From an uncultured Saprospiraceae bacterium (GTDB lineage: Bacteria > Bacteroidota > Bacteroidia > Chitinophagales > Saprospiraceae): 64,000 nt of DNA. The position numbers were made by a program, and so were the translations under genes. Numbering within the stretch: the first letter of the stretch is position 1; every line of letters begins with the position of its first letter. A model generated the notes under the pieces. That model was not told the DNA's origin. It did not search any database and was given only the letters and a program-made list of their open reading frames with translations. Below, piece after piece: positions 26,425 to 35,101 of this stretch. Where the stretch lies: the NCBI GenBank assembly GCA_937981555.1, contig CALJOK010000012.1, positions 1-64,000 on the forward strand. Reading direction: 5' to 3'.

Positions 26425-27858
26425 TTATTTCAATTCCAATTTTTTACCTTGGTAGAAATCTAACACTTTTAATTTAAATAGGTAATCATATTTTGCAATA
26501 ATCAAATCTACTTCTGCTTGATCTAAATTATTTTTAGCTGTCGCATATTCGAAAGTATTGATTGTTCCGAGTTGGAATTGCTTTTCTGAATTTTGGAATG
26601 CGGCGGTGGATGCTTCGACTGTTCGATTAGACGCGGCGAGTGTTCGTTTGGCAGCTCTGGCATTTGCTAACGAAGTTTGAATGTCATTTTTAAGATTCTG
26701 CTTGTTGATTTCGCTGGTGTATTGAGTATTAATCATATTCAATTCAGCTTGATCCATAGCTATTATGGTAGAGTGATTATTATAAATTGGAATATTCAAA
26801 CTCACTCCTATGCTCTGTCCAAAGTTTTCATTTATTTGATCAAAATATGGATTATCCTCAACATTATCGCGTTCTTGCTCTAAAGCAAAATCAACTTCAA
26901 GACCATCAATATAAACAGTTTGTGGAAGCAAAACTGTCGAGGTTGTTCCGTCCAATCTCTTTCCTCTAGTAGAATAATTAGCACTCAAACCTGCAAAAGC
27001 AGTCAACCTAGGCAACAAATTTGCACGTGCAATATTTTTTCCAAGTGCGGCACTTTTTACTCTATTTTCATCTGCCTTGATAAATGGCTGATTCATAATC
27101 GATGAATTATATAAATCACCTAAATTTAATACATCTGGATTATCGTCAGCAGAAATTACAATGGTATTTGGCTTTTCTAATTGAATATCCTTGCTTGGAT
27201 CTAACTGCAATAAATTTTTGAGGCTCAACAAGCCCGTTTCAACTGCATTCTCTTGAGCAATTATTGCTTGATCATTTCTAGCTATGGTTGCTAAAATTTC
27301 TAAGCGATCATTTTGAGGTCTTGCTCCCGCTCGAATCAATTTATCAACTTGACTCAGTTGGCTTTCTGTAAGTTCTTTTCTTTTGACCGCAGCATCCAAT
27401 TGTTCTTCAGCGAATAAAACATTCAAATAAGATTGAGCAATCAATAAACTAATATCATTTTTTGTTTGAGCCAGATCACCCATTGCTGCCTGCAAATCAT
27501 AACTAGCTTGTTTGATGGAATTTTCAATTCGACCACCATTATATAAGGTAACTCCCAAATCTAAACTTAAACTATTCGTTCCAATTGAAAGAGAGTTAAA
27601 AGCATTGGTCACCGGGTCAATCGTTCTACCAAATTGGTATCCTCCACCGATTCTACCATTTAGGCTTGGAAGTCGATTATACTTACTTCCCTTTTCAGAA
27701 AGTTGATTACTTTTTACATTAATCTCTGCCCGTTTGATATTAATATTTTCTTGCAAAGCGTAACGAACACACTTCTCAAGTGACCAAGTCTCCTGTGCAA
27801 AAATTCCATTGCACATCAAAATACAAGCAAAAAAAGTCAAGGTTAAATTTTTAAACAT
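26425..27858 (-). CDS. TolC family outer membrane efflux protein
   Basis: This 477-aa protein has a signal peptide ending CNGIFAQ, then ETWSLEKCVRYALQENINIKRAEINVKSNQ, the standard first TolC helix. Two structural repeats follow, with long coiled-coil helices (AKNDISLLIAQSYLNVLFAEEQLDAA and ALRT-like helices near the end). It would form the outer-membrane exit duct for the HlyD-type adaptor encoded just downstream. Transcription probably starts in the 27859-28400 region. Confidence 0.9.
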   Translation of the reverse strand: MFKNLTLTFFACILMCNGIFAQETWSLEKCVRYALQENINIKRAEINVKSNQLSEKGSKYNRLPSLNGRIGGGYQFGRTIDPVTNAFNSLSIGTNSLSLDLGVTLYNGGRIENSIKQASYDLQAAMGDLAQTKNDISLLIAQSYLNVLFAEEQLDAAVKRKELTESQLSQVDKLIRAGARPQNDRLEILATIARNDQAIIAQENAVETGLLSLKNLLQLDPSKDIQLEKPNTIVISADDNPDVLNLGDLYNSSIMNQPFIKADENRVKSAALGKNIARANLLPRLTAFAGLSANYSTRGKRLDGTTSTVLLPQTVYIDGLEVDFALEQERDNVEDNPYFDQINENFGQSIGVSLNIPIYNNHSTIIAMDQAELNMINTQYTSEINKQNLKNDIQTSLANARAAKRTLAASNRTVEASTAAFQNSEKQFQLGTINTFEYATAKNNLDQAEVDLIIAKYDYLFKLKVLDFYQGKKLELK

Positions 27859-28405
27859 AACTATTTAATTTAATTAAGGTTAATGTTTTATTTTAGTTGA
27901 AAAAATGATGATACAATTATAATTATGTCATTCTTCAACAACTAATTATTTATATCAAACTTCTCTTCCAAAGGATAAACGAATCAAAAAACAATATTTA
28001 AGAAAATCCTTCTTTTGCTCTGAAGCAAGCTCCTAAATAAAAGGCTTCCAATAAAATATTATTGGTAATCAATTCAAAAACAGACAAACCAATGATTTCT
28101 TTCTTTTTTCTTCAATTACGCAAAAAAAATATATGAAGTTGGTAAAATCTACTTCAACCTCATATCCAAAAATTCTCACCTTGTTTTTATAAAGCAACAC
28201 AGTCAGAAAGGATTATTTGAAAAAATTGTTATCGCAAAAATCATTACCAAAATTACCAAATGAAAAACAAGATTTTATGCGACATCCGAAAACAGTTTTT
28301 CCCAAATAAGAAAAAATCTCGACTTGTTTTATTTAGGTGTTAGGCAAGTCAAACATCATTGAAATATTTTATTTGTCGATAAGACAATAGCATGTTTTCG
28401 ATGCA

Positions 28406-28440
28406 GAGGGAGGCAAAGTATGGATCGTCTCCCTCGTTTT
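28406..28440 (+). terminator. orphan terminator
   Basis: GAGGGAG and CTCCCTC pair across a 16-nt loop, followed by GTTTTTCTC. No annotated rightward gene precedes it. Confidence 0.6.
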
Positions 28441-28601
28441 TCTCTAACACTTAATAAAACATAAAACTGGTTATGAGGACTAAAACTACCTCAATAAACC
28501 AAGCGATGGATGAAGGCTTAACGACTGAATTAAAGCAACTAAAACTATTTTTAACACCTGCTCCAGTTTTGAAAGGATACTTTTGAAACTGGAGTTTTTT
28601 T
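28441..28601 (+). ncRNA. candidate small transcript between two terminators
   Basis: The segment ends with a strong terminator (CTCCAGTTT..AAACTGGAG then seven T, 28561-28601). A 37-codon ORF from 28473 to 28586 runs into that terminator's stem, which argues for an RNA or an attenuator leader rather than a free gene. No -33/-7 promoter was identified. It could act in cis on iscS, 240 bp downstream. Confidence 0.35.
28561..28601 (+). terminator. strong terminator upstream of iscS
   Basis: A 9-bp perfect stem (CTCCAGTTT / AAACTGGAG) with partial pairing inside and a seven-T tail. Confidence 0.75.
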
Positions 28602-28619
28602 ATTAGTGAATAATAAAAA

Positions 28620-28667
28620 AACCAGTATCCAACATTCATAGTCTATGACCAAAGTTGGATATTGGTT
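28620..28667. repeat. inverted repeat upstream of iscS
   Basis: AACCAGTATCCAAC pairs with GTTGGATATTGGTT with one mismatch, across a 20-nt loop. Half of the motif (TTGGATATTC-like) recurs just after it, near 28690. Confidence 0.55.
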
Positions 28668-28761
28668 ATTCCTTAGCGAAGCGTTCAATATTGGATATTC
28701 AAAAAGTCCCTCCACTACTTTCCTTTTTTTTCAAAAAATCCTCTTTCCAAGTCAACTATTT

Positions 28762-28780
28762 TATAACGAAAAGCGTTATA
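28762..28780. promoter_or_regulatory. palindromic operator over the iscS promoter
   Basis: TATAACG-N5-CGTTATA is a perfect 7-bp-arm palindrome whose right arm shares TATA with the -7 element at 28777. A dimeric repressor bound here would block RNA polymerase. IscR- or SufR-type Fe-S sensors regulate such operons elsewhere; no regulator gene is adjacent, so the protein is unknown. Confidence 0.55.
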
Positions 28781-28784
28781 TTTG
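28777..28784 (+). promoter_or_regulatory. -7 element of the iscSUA promoter
   Basis: TATATTTG fits TAnnTTTG, and 53 bp separate it from the iscS ATG. No clear -33 TTTG is visible, which is consistent with an activator- or repressor-controlled promoter. Confidence 0.6.
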
Positions 28785-28837
28785 CACTCTTAAAGGTCTT
28801 TAGACTAAATCTAAATAAAGAAAAGAATAAAAACAAA

Positions 28838-30058
28838 ATGGATAAAAAACTCATCTATCTAGATAATAACGCAACTACACCTTGTGATCCAAGAGTTGTT
28901 GAAGCAATGTTGCCTTATTTTTACCAGCATCCTGGAAATGCAGCAAGTCGAAATCATCCTTTTGGTTGGGCAGCTGAAGAAGCAGTAGATTATGCTCGTG
29001 AGCAAATCGCTAATTTAATTCATGCAGATCCTAAGGAAATTATTTTCACTTCAGGAGCAACGGAAGCGGATAATTTAGCATTGAAAGGTGTTTTTGAAAT
29101 GTACAGCCGAAAAGGTAATCACATTATTACTGCTAAAACTGAGCACAAAGCAGTTTTGGATGCTTGCCAAAAGATTGAAAAGATGGGTGGTCAAGTAACT
29201 TACCTTGATGTAGATTCTGAAGGTTTGGTAAACTTGGAAGAATTAGAAGCTGCTATCACAGATAAAACTATTTTAGTTTCAATCATGTGGGCTAACAATG
29301 AAACGGGTACAATTCAACCAATGAAAGAAATTGGAGTTATTTGTGAAAAGCACGGCGTGTTATTCATGAGTGATGCAACTCAAGTAGTTGGAAAGATTCC
29401 AGTTAATCCAAAAGAGGTTGGTGTTCACTTGATGGCTTTTACAGGACATAAAATGTATGGACCAAAAGGTGTTGGAGCTTTATTCGTAAATAGAAAAAAT
29501 CCACGAGTTAAGGTTACTTCTCAGATGGACGGTGGTGGACATGAGCGTGGAATGCGTTCAGGTACATTAAATGTTCCAGGAATCGTAGGGTTCGGAAAAG
29601 CTGCAGAAATTGCAGGTAAAGAAATGGCACAAGATGCAGAACGATTGAGTAAATTAAGAGATAAATTACAAGCTGGTTTATGTGCAGCTTTGGAAGAATG
29701 TTATGTAAATGGTAGTGAAGAAAATAGAATGCCTCACGTAACTAATATTTCTTTCAAGCATGTAGAAGGGGAAGGTTTGATGATGACATTTAACCAAAAC
29801 ATTGCAGTATCATCTGGTTCTGCTTGTACTTCTGCTTCATTGGAACCATCATACGTTTTGGTAGCGCTAGGATTGGGAGATGATCTAGCTCACTCTTCTA
29901 TCAGATTCAGTTTAGGACGATTTACGACTGATGAAGAAATTGATTATACAATTGATGCATTAACGAAAGGAGTTAATCACATGCGTGATTTAAGTCCAAT
30001 TTGGGAAATGTACAAAGAAGGTGTTGACATTGATTCTATTGAATGGTCTGCACACTAA
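28838..30058 (+). CDS. iscS: cysteine desulfurase IscS
   Basis: This 406-aa PLP enzyme takes sulfur from cysteine for Fe-S cluster and thiolation pathways. YLDNNATTP starts the fold. Lys205 in [11 protein letters not shown] binds PLP. Cys330 in [14 protein letters not shown] is the active-site loop cysteine. The loop length matches the IscS (group I) type rather than SufS. The start at 28838 ([15 protein letters not shown]) is preferred over the frame extension to 28655, because upstream residues cross the promoter. It is first in the operon with iscU (67 bp on) and iscA. Confidence 0.96.
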   Translation: MDKKLIYLDNNATTPCDPRVVEAMLPYFYQHPGNAASRNHPFGWAAEEAVDYAREQIANLIHADPKEIIFTSGATEADNLALKGVFEMYSRKGNHIITAKTEHKAVLDACQKIEKMGGQVTYLDVDSEGLVNLEELEAAITDKTILVSIMWANNETGTIQPMKEIGVICEKHGVLFMSDATQVVGKIPVNPKEVGVHLMAFTGHKMYGPKGVGALFVNRKNPRVKVTSQMDGGGHERGMRSGTLNVPGIVGFGKAAEIAGKEMAQDAERLSKLRDKLQAGLCAALEECYVNGSEENRMPHVTNISFKHVEGEGLMMTFNQNIAVSSGSACTSASLEPSYVLVALGLGDDLAHSSIRFSLGRFTTDEEIDYTIDALTKGVNHMRDLSPIWEMYKEGVDIDSIEWSAH

Positions 30059-30125
30059 AGAATGAGTTTTTAAGCAAACTCATTTTTCAAAAAACTTTTT
30101 AGTAAAAAATTAAAATAAATATATC

Positions 30126-30545
30126 ATGGCTTATTCTGAAAAATTACTCGAACACTTCAAGCACCCAAAAAATGTTGGAACGCTTGACAAAAGCAAAAAA
30201 AGTGTAGGAACTGGTTTAGTTGGTGCACCTGAATGTGGTGATGTGATGCGATTACAAATCGAAGTGGACGAGGAAACAGGAATGATCAAAGATGCTAAAT
30301 TCAAAACTTTCGGTTGTGGATCTGCAATTGCTTCTTCTTCTTTAGCTACTGAGTGGTTGAAAGGAAAATCTGTTGACGAAGCTTTGGCTATCGACAACAT
30401 GGCAATCGTAGAAGAGTTAGCATTGCCTCCAGTAAAAATACATTGCTCAGTATTAGCAGAAGATGCAATTAAAGGTGCAATCAAAGATTACCGTCAAAAA
30501 AATGGAATCGAAACTCCTGCTGAAGAAACTGAGAAATCTCATTAA
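30126..30545 (+). CDS. iscU: Fe-S cluster scaffold IscU
   Basis: This 139-aa scaffold has the three conserved ligand cysteines Cys37 (APECGDVM), Cys64 (TFGCGSAIASSS) and Cys107 (KIHCSVLAEDAI), plus the regulatory Asp39. The LPPVKIHC segment is the site recognised by the HscA chaperone, but no hscA or hscB lies nearby. The last ~15 residues are a Glu/Lys-rich extension. Confidence 0.96.
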   Translation: MAYSEKLLEHFKHPKNVGTLDKSKKSVGTGLVGAPECGDVMRLQIEVDEETGMIKDAKFKTFGCGSAIASSSLATEWLKGKSVDEALAIDNMAIVEELALPPVKIHCSVLAEDAIKGAIKDYRQKNGIETPAEETEKSH

Positions 30546-30609
30546 TTAACCGTTGGGAAAATTAGTTCTTTAAAAATAACTAATCACTCAATAACTAATT
30601 AACTTAATT

Positions 30610-30936
30610 ATGGTATTCGTAGCAGAAAGTGCAAAATCAAAAGTAACAGAATTAATGAAAGGCGAAAATCTTTCGGAAGATTACTTTGTACGAGTGAGTG
30701 TGACAAGTGGTGGTTGTTCTGGTCTATCTTATAAAATGGATTTTGACAACGAGACACAACCTAACGATCAAGTCTTCGAAGACAATGGCGTAAAAGTCGT
30801 AACTGACTTAAAAAGCTTTCTATACTTATGCAACACAACACTTGAATTTTCAGGTGGCTTGAATGGCAAAGGGTTTTATTTTAATAATCCTAATGCATCA
30901 AGAGAATGTGGTTGCGGTGAAAGTTTTGCCGTGTAG
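30610..30936 (+). CDS. iscA: A-type Fe-S carrier protein (IscA/HesB)
   Basis: This 108-aa protein has the three cysteines of the HesB/IscA fold: Cys36 in SGGCSGLSY, and Cys100 and Cys102 in CGCGESF. It carries Fe-S clusters or iron between the scaffold and target enzymes. It lies 64 bp after iscU and is followed by a terminator, closing the three-gene operon. Confidence 0.94.
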   Translation: MVFVAESAKSKVTELMKGENLSEDYFVRVSVTSGGCSGLSYKMDFDNETQPNDQVFEDNGVKVVTDLKSFLYLCNTTLEFSGGLNGKGFYFNNPNASRECGCGESFAV

Positions 30937-30959
30937 TTTTTTTTTGCACTAAAAAAATG

Positions 30960-30997
30960 AGTCCTGTTAGAACATATAGTTTTAACAGGACTTTTTT
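30960..30997 (+). terminator. terminator of iscSUA
   Basis: AGTCCTGTTA and TAACAGGACT pair, followed by TTTTTT, 24 bp after the iscA stop. Confidence 0.85.
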
Positions 30998-31072
30998 TAT
31001 TTCAAAAACTAATACCACAAGACAATAAACCTTCTTAACATTGTGCAACAAGCCTCTCTTTTTACGTTTAAA

Positions 31073-31215
31073 TACCACGTGGTGGTCTGCTTTAGCTGAT
31101 CTAAAAAAAGGGCGCAAAGCGATTTCCAAAAACACACCTATTACAGTTTATTTTGAATAGAAAAAATTCACTACGCTCTTTTTTCAGGTCAGCTAAAGTA
31201 GACCACCACGTGCTA
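31073..31215. repeat. palindromic element family A, copy 1
   Basis: A 143-bp inverted repeat. ACGTGGTGGTCTGCTTTAGC on the left matches the reverse complement of the right end with one change, and pairing continues through CTGATCT..AAAAAAG..GCG. The core TTTAGCTGA(T/C)CT is shared with copies at 34890 and 58392. It lies immediately before the 1195-aa gene (ATG 11 bp on). No ORF lies inside. Confidence 0.85.
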
Positions 31216-31225
31216 GTATAATTTT

Positions 31226-34200
31226 ATGATAAAAAATCTACTCCTTCTTTTTTTACTTTTTGGGTCATTTGCCTTAGCTGCGCAAAATGATAACTTGTCC
31301 AATTGGAAAACCCAAATCGTAACATTTAAAGGAGATAGTATTTTGCTAGACAGTTTGACGATCATTCCCGAGACGATCGAAATTTTTAACGCAAAAAATA
31401 ATGAAGTACTCGACAGTAGTTCTTTTTATATAAAAAATTCAACCGTTTTTTTCAAGAATAAAAACACCTCTACTGATTCCACTTCCTTAAAAATAAAATA
31501 CCGAACACTCCCCTACTCCCTTCACCAAACATTTTCCAATCTCGATTCCACTATCATCAAACGAAAATCTGATGGAACTTATATCGGAGTTGATTATAGT
31601 CCTTTCGAACAACAAAGAGGTTTATTGGACTACAAAGGTTTGGATTACAACGGAAGTTTTGCCCGAGGAATTTCTTTTGGAAATAATCAAAGTTTGGTTT
31701 TAAACAGTAGTTTTAATTTGCAACTCGCAGGAACTTTAGGCGACGACATTGAAATTCTTGCAGCTATTTCTGACAATAATATTCCTCTTCAGCCCGAAGG
31801 GAACACCGCCCAATTGCAAGAGTTCGATAAAATTTTCATCCAGCTAAAAAGAAAAAACAATCAACTCATTGCAGGTGATTACGAACTTAGACGTCCCAAT
31901 AGTTACTTTATGAATTATTATAAAAAACTACAAGGCGCTACTTACTCAAATGAAACTCAACTTTTTTCCAAAGGTATTTTAGACTCAAAATTTAGCGCAG
32001 CAATCGCTCGTGGGAAATATGCTCGAAACAATATAACTGCGCAAGAAGGAAACCAAGGACCTTATCGTTTGGAGGGTGCAGAAGGTGAACGATTCATTAT
32101 CGTACAGTCAGGAAGTGAAAAGGTTTATATCGATGGAGCCTTAATGGTGAGAGGTTTGGAAAATGATTATGTGATTGATTATAATCGAGGGGATGTTACT
32201 TTTACAAATCGTCGATTGATAACCAAAGATTCTAGAATTGTCATTGACTTTGAATATGCAGATCAAAATTATACGCGTAGTATGTTTGCGGTCAGTAATG
32301 AATATCAATATAAAAAGTGGCGCATCAATTTTAATTTTTTCAATGAACAAGATGGAAAAAATTCAACGGGCATCGATGAACTTTCTGCTGCGCAAAAACA
32401 ATTTATCGCGGCACAAGGAGATCAAGTACAGCAAGTACCTTTCACAGGTATCGATACTTTGGAAGGCGGCTTTGATCCTGATCGGATTATGTATGCGCAG
32501 ATCGACACAAGCTATTTTATTGATAACATTTTGATGGATACTTCCATCGTGATTTATTCTACCAATTCAGAAATTGCACTTTACGTTGCTCGCTTTTCGG
32601 AAGTTGGACAAGGCAATGGAAACTATATCATTGATACTGAAAATGCCATCAACGGAAGAGTTTATAAATGGGTTGCCCCTGACTCACTCACCGGTTTACC
32701 GCAAGGAAGATTCGAACCAATCATCAGATTGGTCGCTCCGCAAAAGTTACAATTAATGACGCTCGGAGCAGAATATCAAATCAATAAAACGTCTTCTATT
32801 TTTTCAGAAATAGCGATGAGTAATAAAGACTTGAATCGTTTTTCTAATTTGGATAGTCGTGATGATCGAGGTATTTCTTTTTTTACTAATTATAAAAATG
32901 AAAAAAAATTAGGAAAGAAAAAATCCAAGAGTCTTGACTCCACCAAAAAAGAAACTCAAAAAAAATACGATGGTTGGACATTACTCACCGACTTAAAATA
33001 TGAGTTTGTTCAAAAAGATTTTAACTCACTCAATCCTTATCGATCGGCAGAGTTTACTCGTAACTGGAATTTGACGACAACCAATAATGTTTCAAATGAT
33101 GCACTCCTTGAAAAACGAACTGAGAATATAGGTACAGCCAATTTGACTTTGAAAAATAAATACACAAGTCTACAATATGAATTTTCGGGTTTTGTCCGAG
33201 ATTCTGTTTACACCGGTGCAAAGCATTTTTCTCAAATTCGTTTTTCCAAAAAAGGATTTAATATTTTAGGGCAAGGAAGTTTATTGAAGTCTACAAGTCT
33301 GACAGAAGAAAGTGAATTTTTAAGACCCAAAATTGATATTTCTAAAACCTTTAAAAAACTAGGCGATTGGAGTTTGGGAGTTTATGGAGAGCAAGAAAAA
33401 AACAAACGTGTGGATATTGTTACAGATACTTTGACTCGAACGAGTTTTTATTATGACTTGTATCGCGTATATTTAAAAAGTCCAAAAAGAGATAAATTCA
33501 ACTTCGGCATCAACTACTCTGAACGCCAAGATTACAAAGCTGTCCAAACTGATTTCCTCCAAAACACCAATGCTCAAGAATGGAATATCAATGGAAATTG
33601 GGCGCAAACAAAAACAGCTCGATTGGGTTGGAACATGACTTACCGACAATTGGAAATTCAAGATTCTACCTTGACTGATCAGAAAGCACAAGAGACTTAT
33701 TTGGGTCGAGTGGATTATTCCATTCGGTTATTTAAAAACTTATTGCGATCAAGTACGACTTACGATATTGGTTCTGGACAAGAGCGGAAAATTGAATTCG
33801 TTTACGAACCTGTCAATGATCCAAACTTGGGTCAATACATTTGGAATGACTATAATGAAGATGGTGAACAACAAAATAATGAATTTGAAGTAGCGGTTTT
33901 TCCACAAGACACCATGTATATTCGAATTCCTTTATACTCTGATCTTTTTATTCGAACGAATAATATTCAGTTTAATCAGAGTTTAGGGTTTAATCAAAAT
34001 TATTTTAAAAATCCTTGGTTTCAGAAAAAGGGAATAAAGAATATTGTAAGTCGAATCTCTACGAATTCTACCTTTCGGATTAGTCGAAAAACGCGAGAAA
34101 TTCCTGGTGTCTCACAATGGAATCCTTTTCAAACTGATATTCCTGACGAGGGTTTAGTTTCCCTAAACTCAGTTATCAATAACAGTTTATTTTTTAATCA

Positions 34201-34813
34201 GCGAGATCCAAAATTCCGTTTTCAACTAAATGCCATCAATAATAATAATCGACTGGTCTTGACTTCTGGTTTTGAAAACAGACAAATCGAACGTCAGTCA
34301 GTTCAGACTTTTTGGAATATAAAAAAACGTTTTGATTTTGAATTTAAATTAGAACAAGAAACTAGTGCGTATGATTCTGAGTTTTTTAATAATCGAGATT
34401 ACTTGATTGATGGCTGGTCTTTATCACCAAAATTTACGTATCGTATTTCCAAAAATTTCAGAATGCAACTTTCCTATGAGTATGTGGATAAGGAAAATAA
34501 GTTACTCGACGGTGCTGGCGAGACTGCTCGATTTCATGACTTTAGTTTTGAAACAAAATATAATCGTACAGCAAAATCTCGGTTTTTACTCAACTTATCA
34601 TTTATCGATATTGCTTATGTTGGTGAGCGAAATACACCAGTCGAATTTGCGATTTTGGAGAGTTTGCAAAATGGGAAAAACTATATTTGGAACTTTACCT
34701 TTGAACGGAGACTTGCTCAGAATATTGATTTGATTATTTCTTATGATGGTCGAAAGCGTGGGTTGGCGAATACGATCCACACAGGCCGAGCGCAGGTAAG
34801 GGCGACTTTCTAA
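31226..34813 (+). CDS. large outer-membrane-type protein, 1195 aa
   Basis: A signal peptide (MIKNLLLLFLLFGSFALAAQ) is followed by a protein rich in aromatic-ended alternating beta strands over its whole length (for example GDYELRRPNSYFMNYYKKLQ and FNFNEQDGKNSTG). It ends in VRATF, with a C-terminal aromatic typical of outer-membrane barrels. Motifs such as RGISFGNNQSLVLNSSFNLQ recall hypothetical giant barrel proteins widespread in Bacteroidota, with a distant look of SprA-like proteins. The function is unknown. The gene is bracketed by two copies of palindromic element A. Confidence 0.75.
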   Translation: MIKNLLLLFLLFGSFALAAQNDNLSNWKTQIVTFKGDSILLDSLTIIPETIEIFNAKNNEVLDSSSFYIKNSTVFFKNKNTSTDSTSLKIKYRTLPYSLHQTFSNLDSTIIKRKSDGTYIGVDYSPFEQQRGLLDYKGLDYNGSFARGISFGNNQSLVLNSSFNLQLAGTLGDDIEILAAISDNNIPLQPEGNTAQLQEFDKIFIQLKRKNNQLIAGDYELRRPNSYFMNYYKKLQGATYSNETQLFSKGILDSKFSAAIARGKYARNNITAQEGNQGPYRLEGAEGERFIIVQSGSEKVYIDGALMVRGLENDYVIDYNRGDVTFTNRRLITKDSRIVIDFEYADQNYTRSMFAVSNEYQYKKWRINFNFFNEQDGKNSTGIDELSAAQKQFIAAQGDQVQQVPFTGIDTLEGGFDPDRIMYAQIDTSYFIDNILMDTSIVIYSTNSEIALYVARFSEVGQGNGNYIIDTENAINGRVYKWVAPDSLTGLPQGRFEPIIRLVAPQKLQLMTLGAEYQINKTSSIFSEIAMSNKDLNRFSNLDSRDDRGISFFTNYKNEKKLGKKKSKSLDSTKKETQKKYDGWTLLTDLKYEFVQKDFNSLNPYRSAEFTRNWNLTTTNNVSNDALLEKRTENIGTANLTLKNKYTSLQYEFSGFVRDSVYTGAKHFSQIRFSKKGFNILGQGSLLKSTSLTEESEFLRPKIDISKTFKKLGDWSLGVYGEQEKNKRVDIVTDTLTRTSFYYDLYRVYLKSPKRDKFNFGINYSERQDYKAVQTDFLQNTNAQEWNINGNWAQTKTARLGWNMTYRQLEIQDSTLTDQKAQETYLGRVDYSIRLFKNLLRSSTTYDIGSGQERKIEFVYEPVNDPNLGQYIWNDYNEDGEQQNNEFEVAVFPQDTMYIRIPLYSDLFIRTNNIQFNQSLGFNQNYFKNPWFQKKGIKNIVSRISTNSTFRISRKTREIPGVSQWNPFQTDIPDEGLVSLNSVINNSLFFNQRDPKFRFQLNAINNNNRLVLTSGFENRQIERQSVQTFWNIKKRFDFEFKLEQETSAYDSEFFNNRDYLIDGWSLSPKFTYRISKNFRMQLSYEYVDKENKLLDGAGETARFHDFSFETKYNRTAKSRFLLNLSFIDIAYVGERNTPVEFAILESLQNGKNYIWNFTFERRLAQNIDLIISYDGRKRGLANTIHTGRAQVRATF

Positions 34814-34876
34814 TTTTTTTATGTCTTTGGTCTTTCATGGTTTTGTTTTATTCCTTCCTTTTTATTTCATTCGTTT

Positions 34877-34884
34877 TATATTTG
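34877..34884 (+). promoter_or_regulatory. -7 promoter element before the metalloprotease gene
   Basis: TATATTTG fits TAnnTTTG. Transcription would begin at about the left edge of palindromic element A copy 2, so that element would be the 5' leader of the protease mRNA. Confidence 0.5.
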
Positions 34885-34889
34885 CATGT

Positions 34890-35076
34890 ATTATAACACA
34901 TGGTAGTCTGCTTGAGCTGACCTAAAAAAAGAAGCATCGAGCGACTTTTTTCATAAATATATTTTTGACTTTTCAGATAAATTAGAAACATAGTCAACTC
35001 TATATTTTATTGTTTTTGAAAAAATCGCTGCGCTCATTTTTCAGGTCAGTTCAAGCAGACCACTACGTGTTATAAT
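34890..35076. repeat. palindromic element family A, copy 2
   Basis: A 187-bp inverted repeat with termini ATTATAACAC and GTGTTATAAT and arms GTAGTCTGCTTGAGCTGACC against GTGGTCTGCTTGAACTGACC. The middle is longer than in copy 1, but the arms are clearly the same family. It sits between the 1195-aa gene and the protease, inside the presumed protease leader. Confidence 0.85.
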
Positions 35077-35101
35077 GCATAACAAAATAAAACAACTAAA
35101 A

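Larger units (their letters stand above)
27859..28837. other. 979-bp gap between divergent tolC-like gene and iscS
   Basis: Nothing protein-coding of confidence is seen. From left to right it holds A/T-rich DNA, two plus-strand terminators (28406 and 28561), an inverted repeat (28620-28667), and the iscS promoter with an overlapping palindrome. Two terminators facing right with no gene before them suggest small transcripts. An apparent in-frame extension of iscS to 28655 is not used. Confidence 0.5.

Noticed and set aside
28473-28586. 37-codon ORF upstream of iscS
   Set aside because: It ends inside a strong terminator stem. It is kept only as part of the candidate small transcript, not as a gene.
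28655-28837. 61-codon N-terminal extension of iscS
   Set aside because: The extension crosses the iscS promoter and palindrome. The IscS fold starts at [15 protein letters not shown], so 28838 is the start.
30890-31135. 81-codon minus-strand ORF across the iscA end
   Set aside because: It crosses the iscA terminator and half of the palindromic element, with no plausible product.
31226-34813. Calling the 1195-aa protein SprA
   Set aside because: SprA is about twice this length. Only a general outer-membrane-barrel resemblance is visible, so no gene symbol is given.
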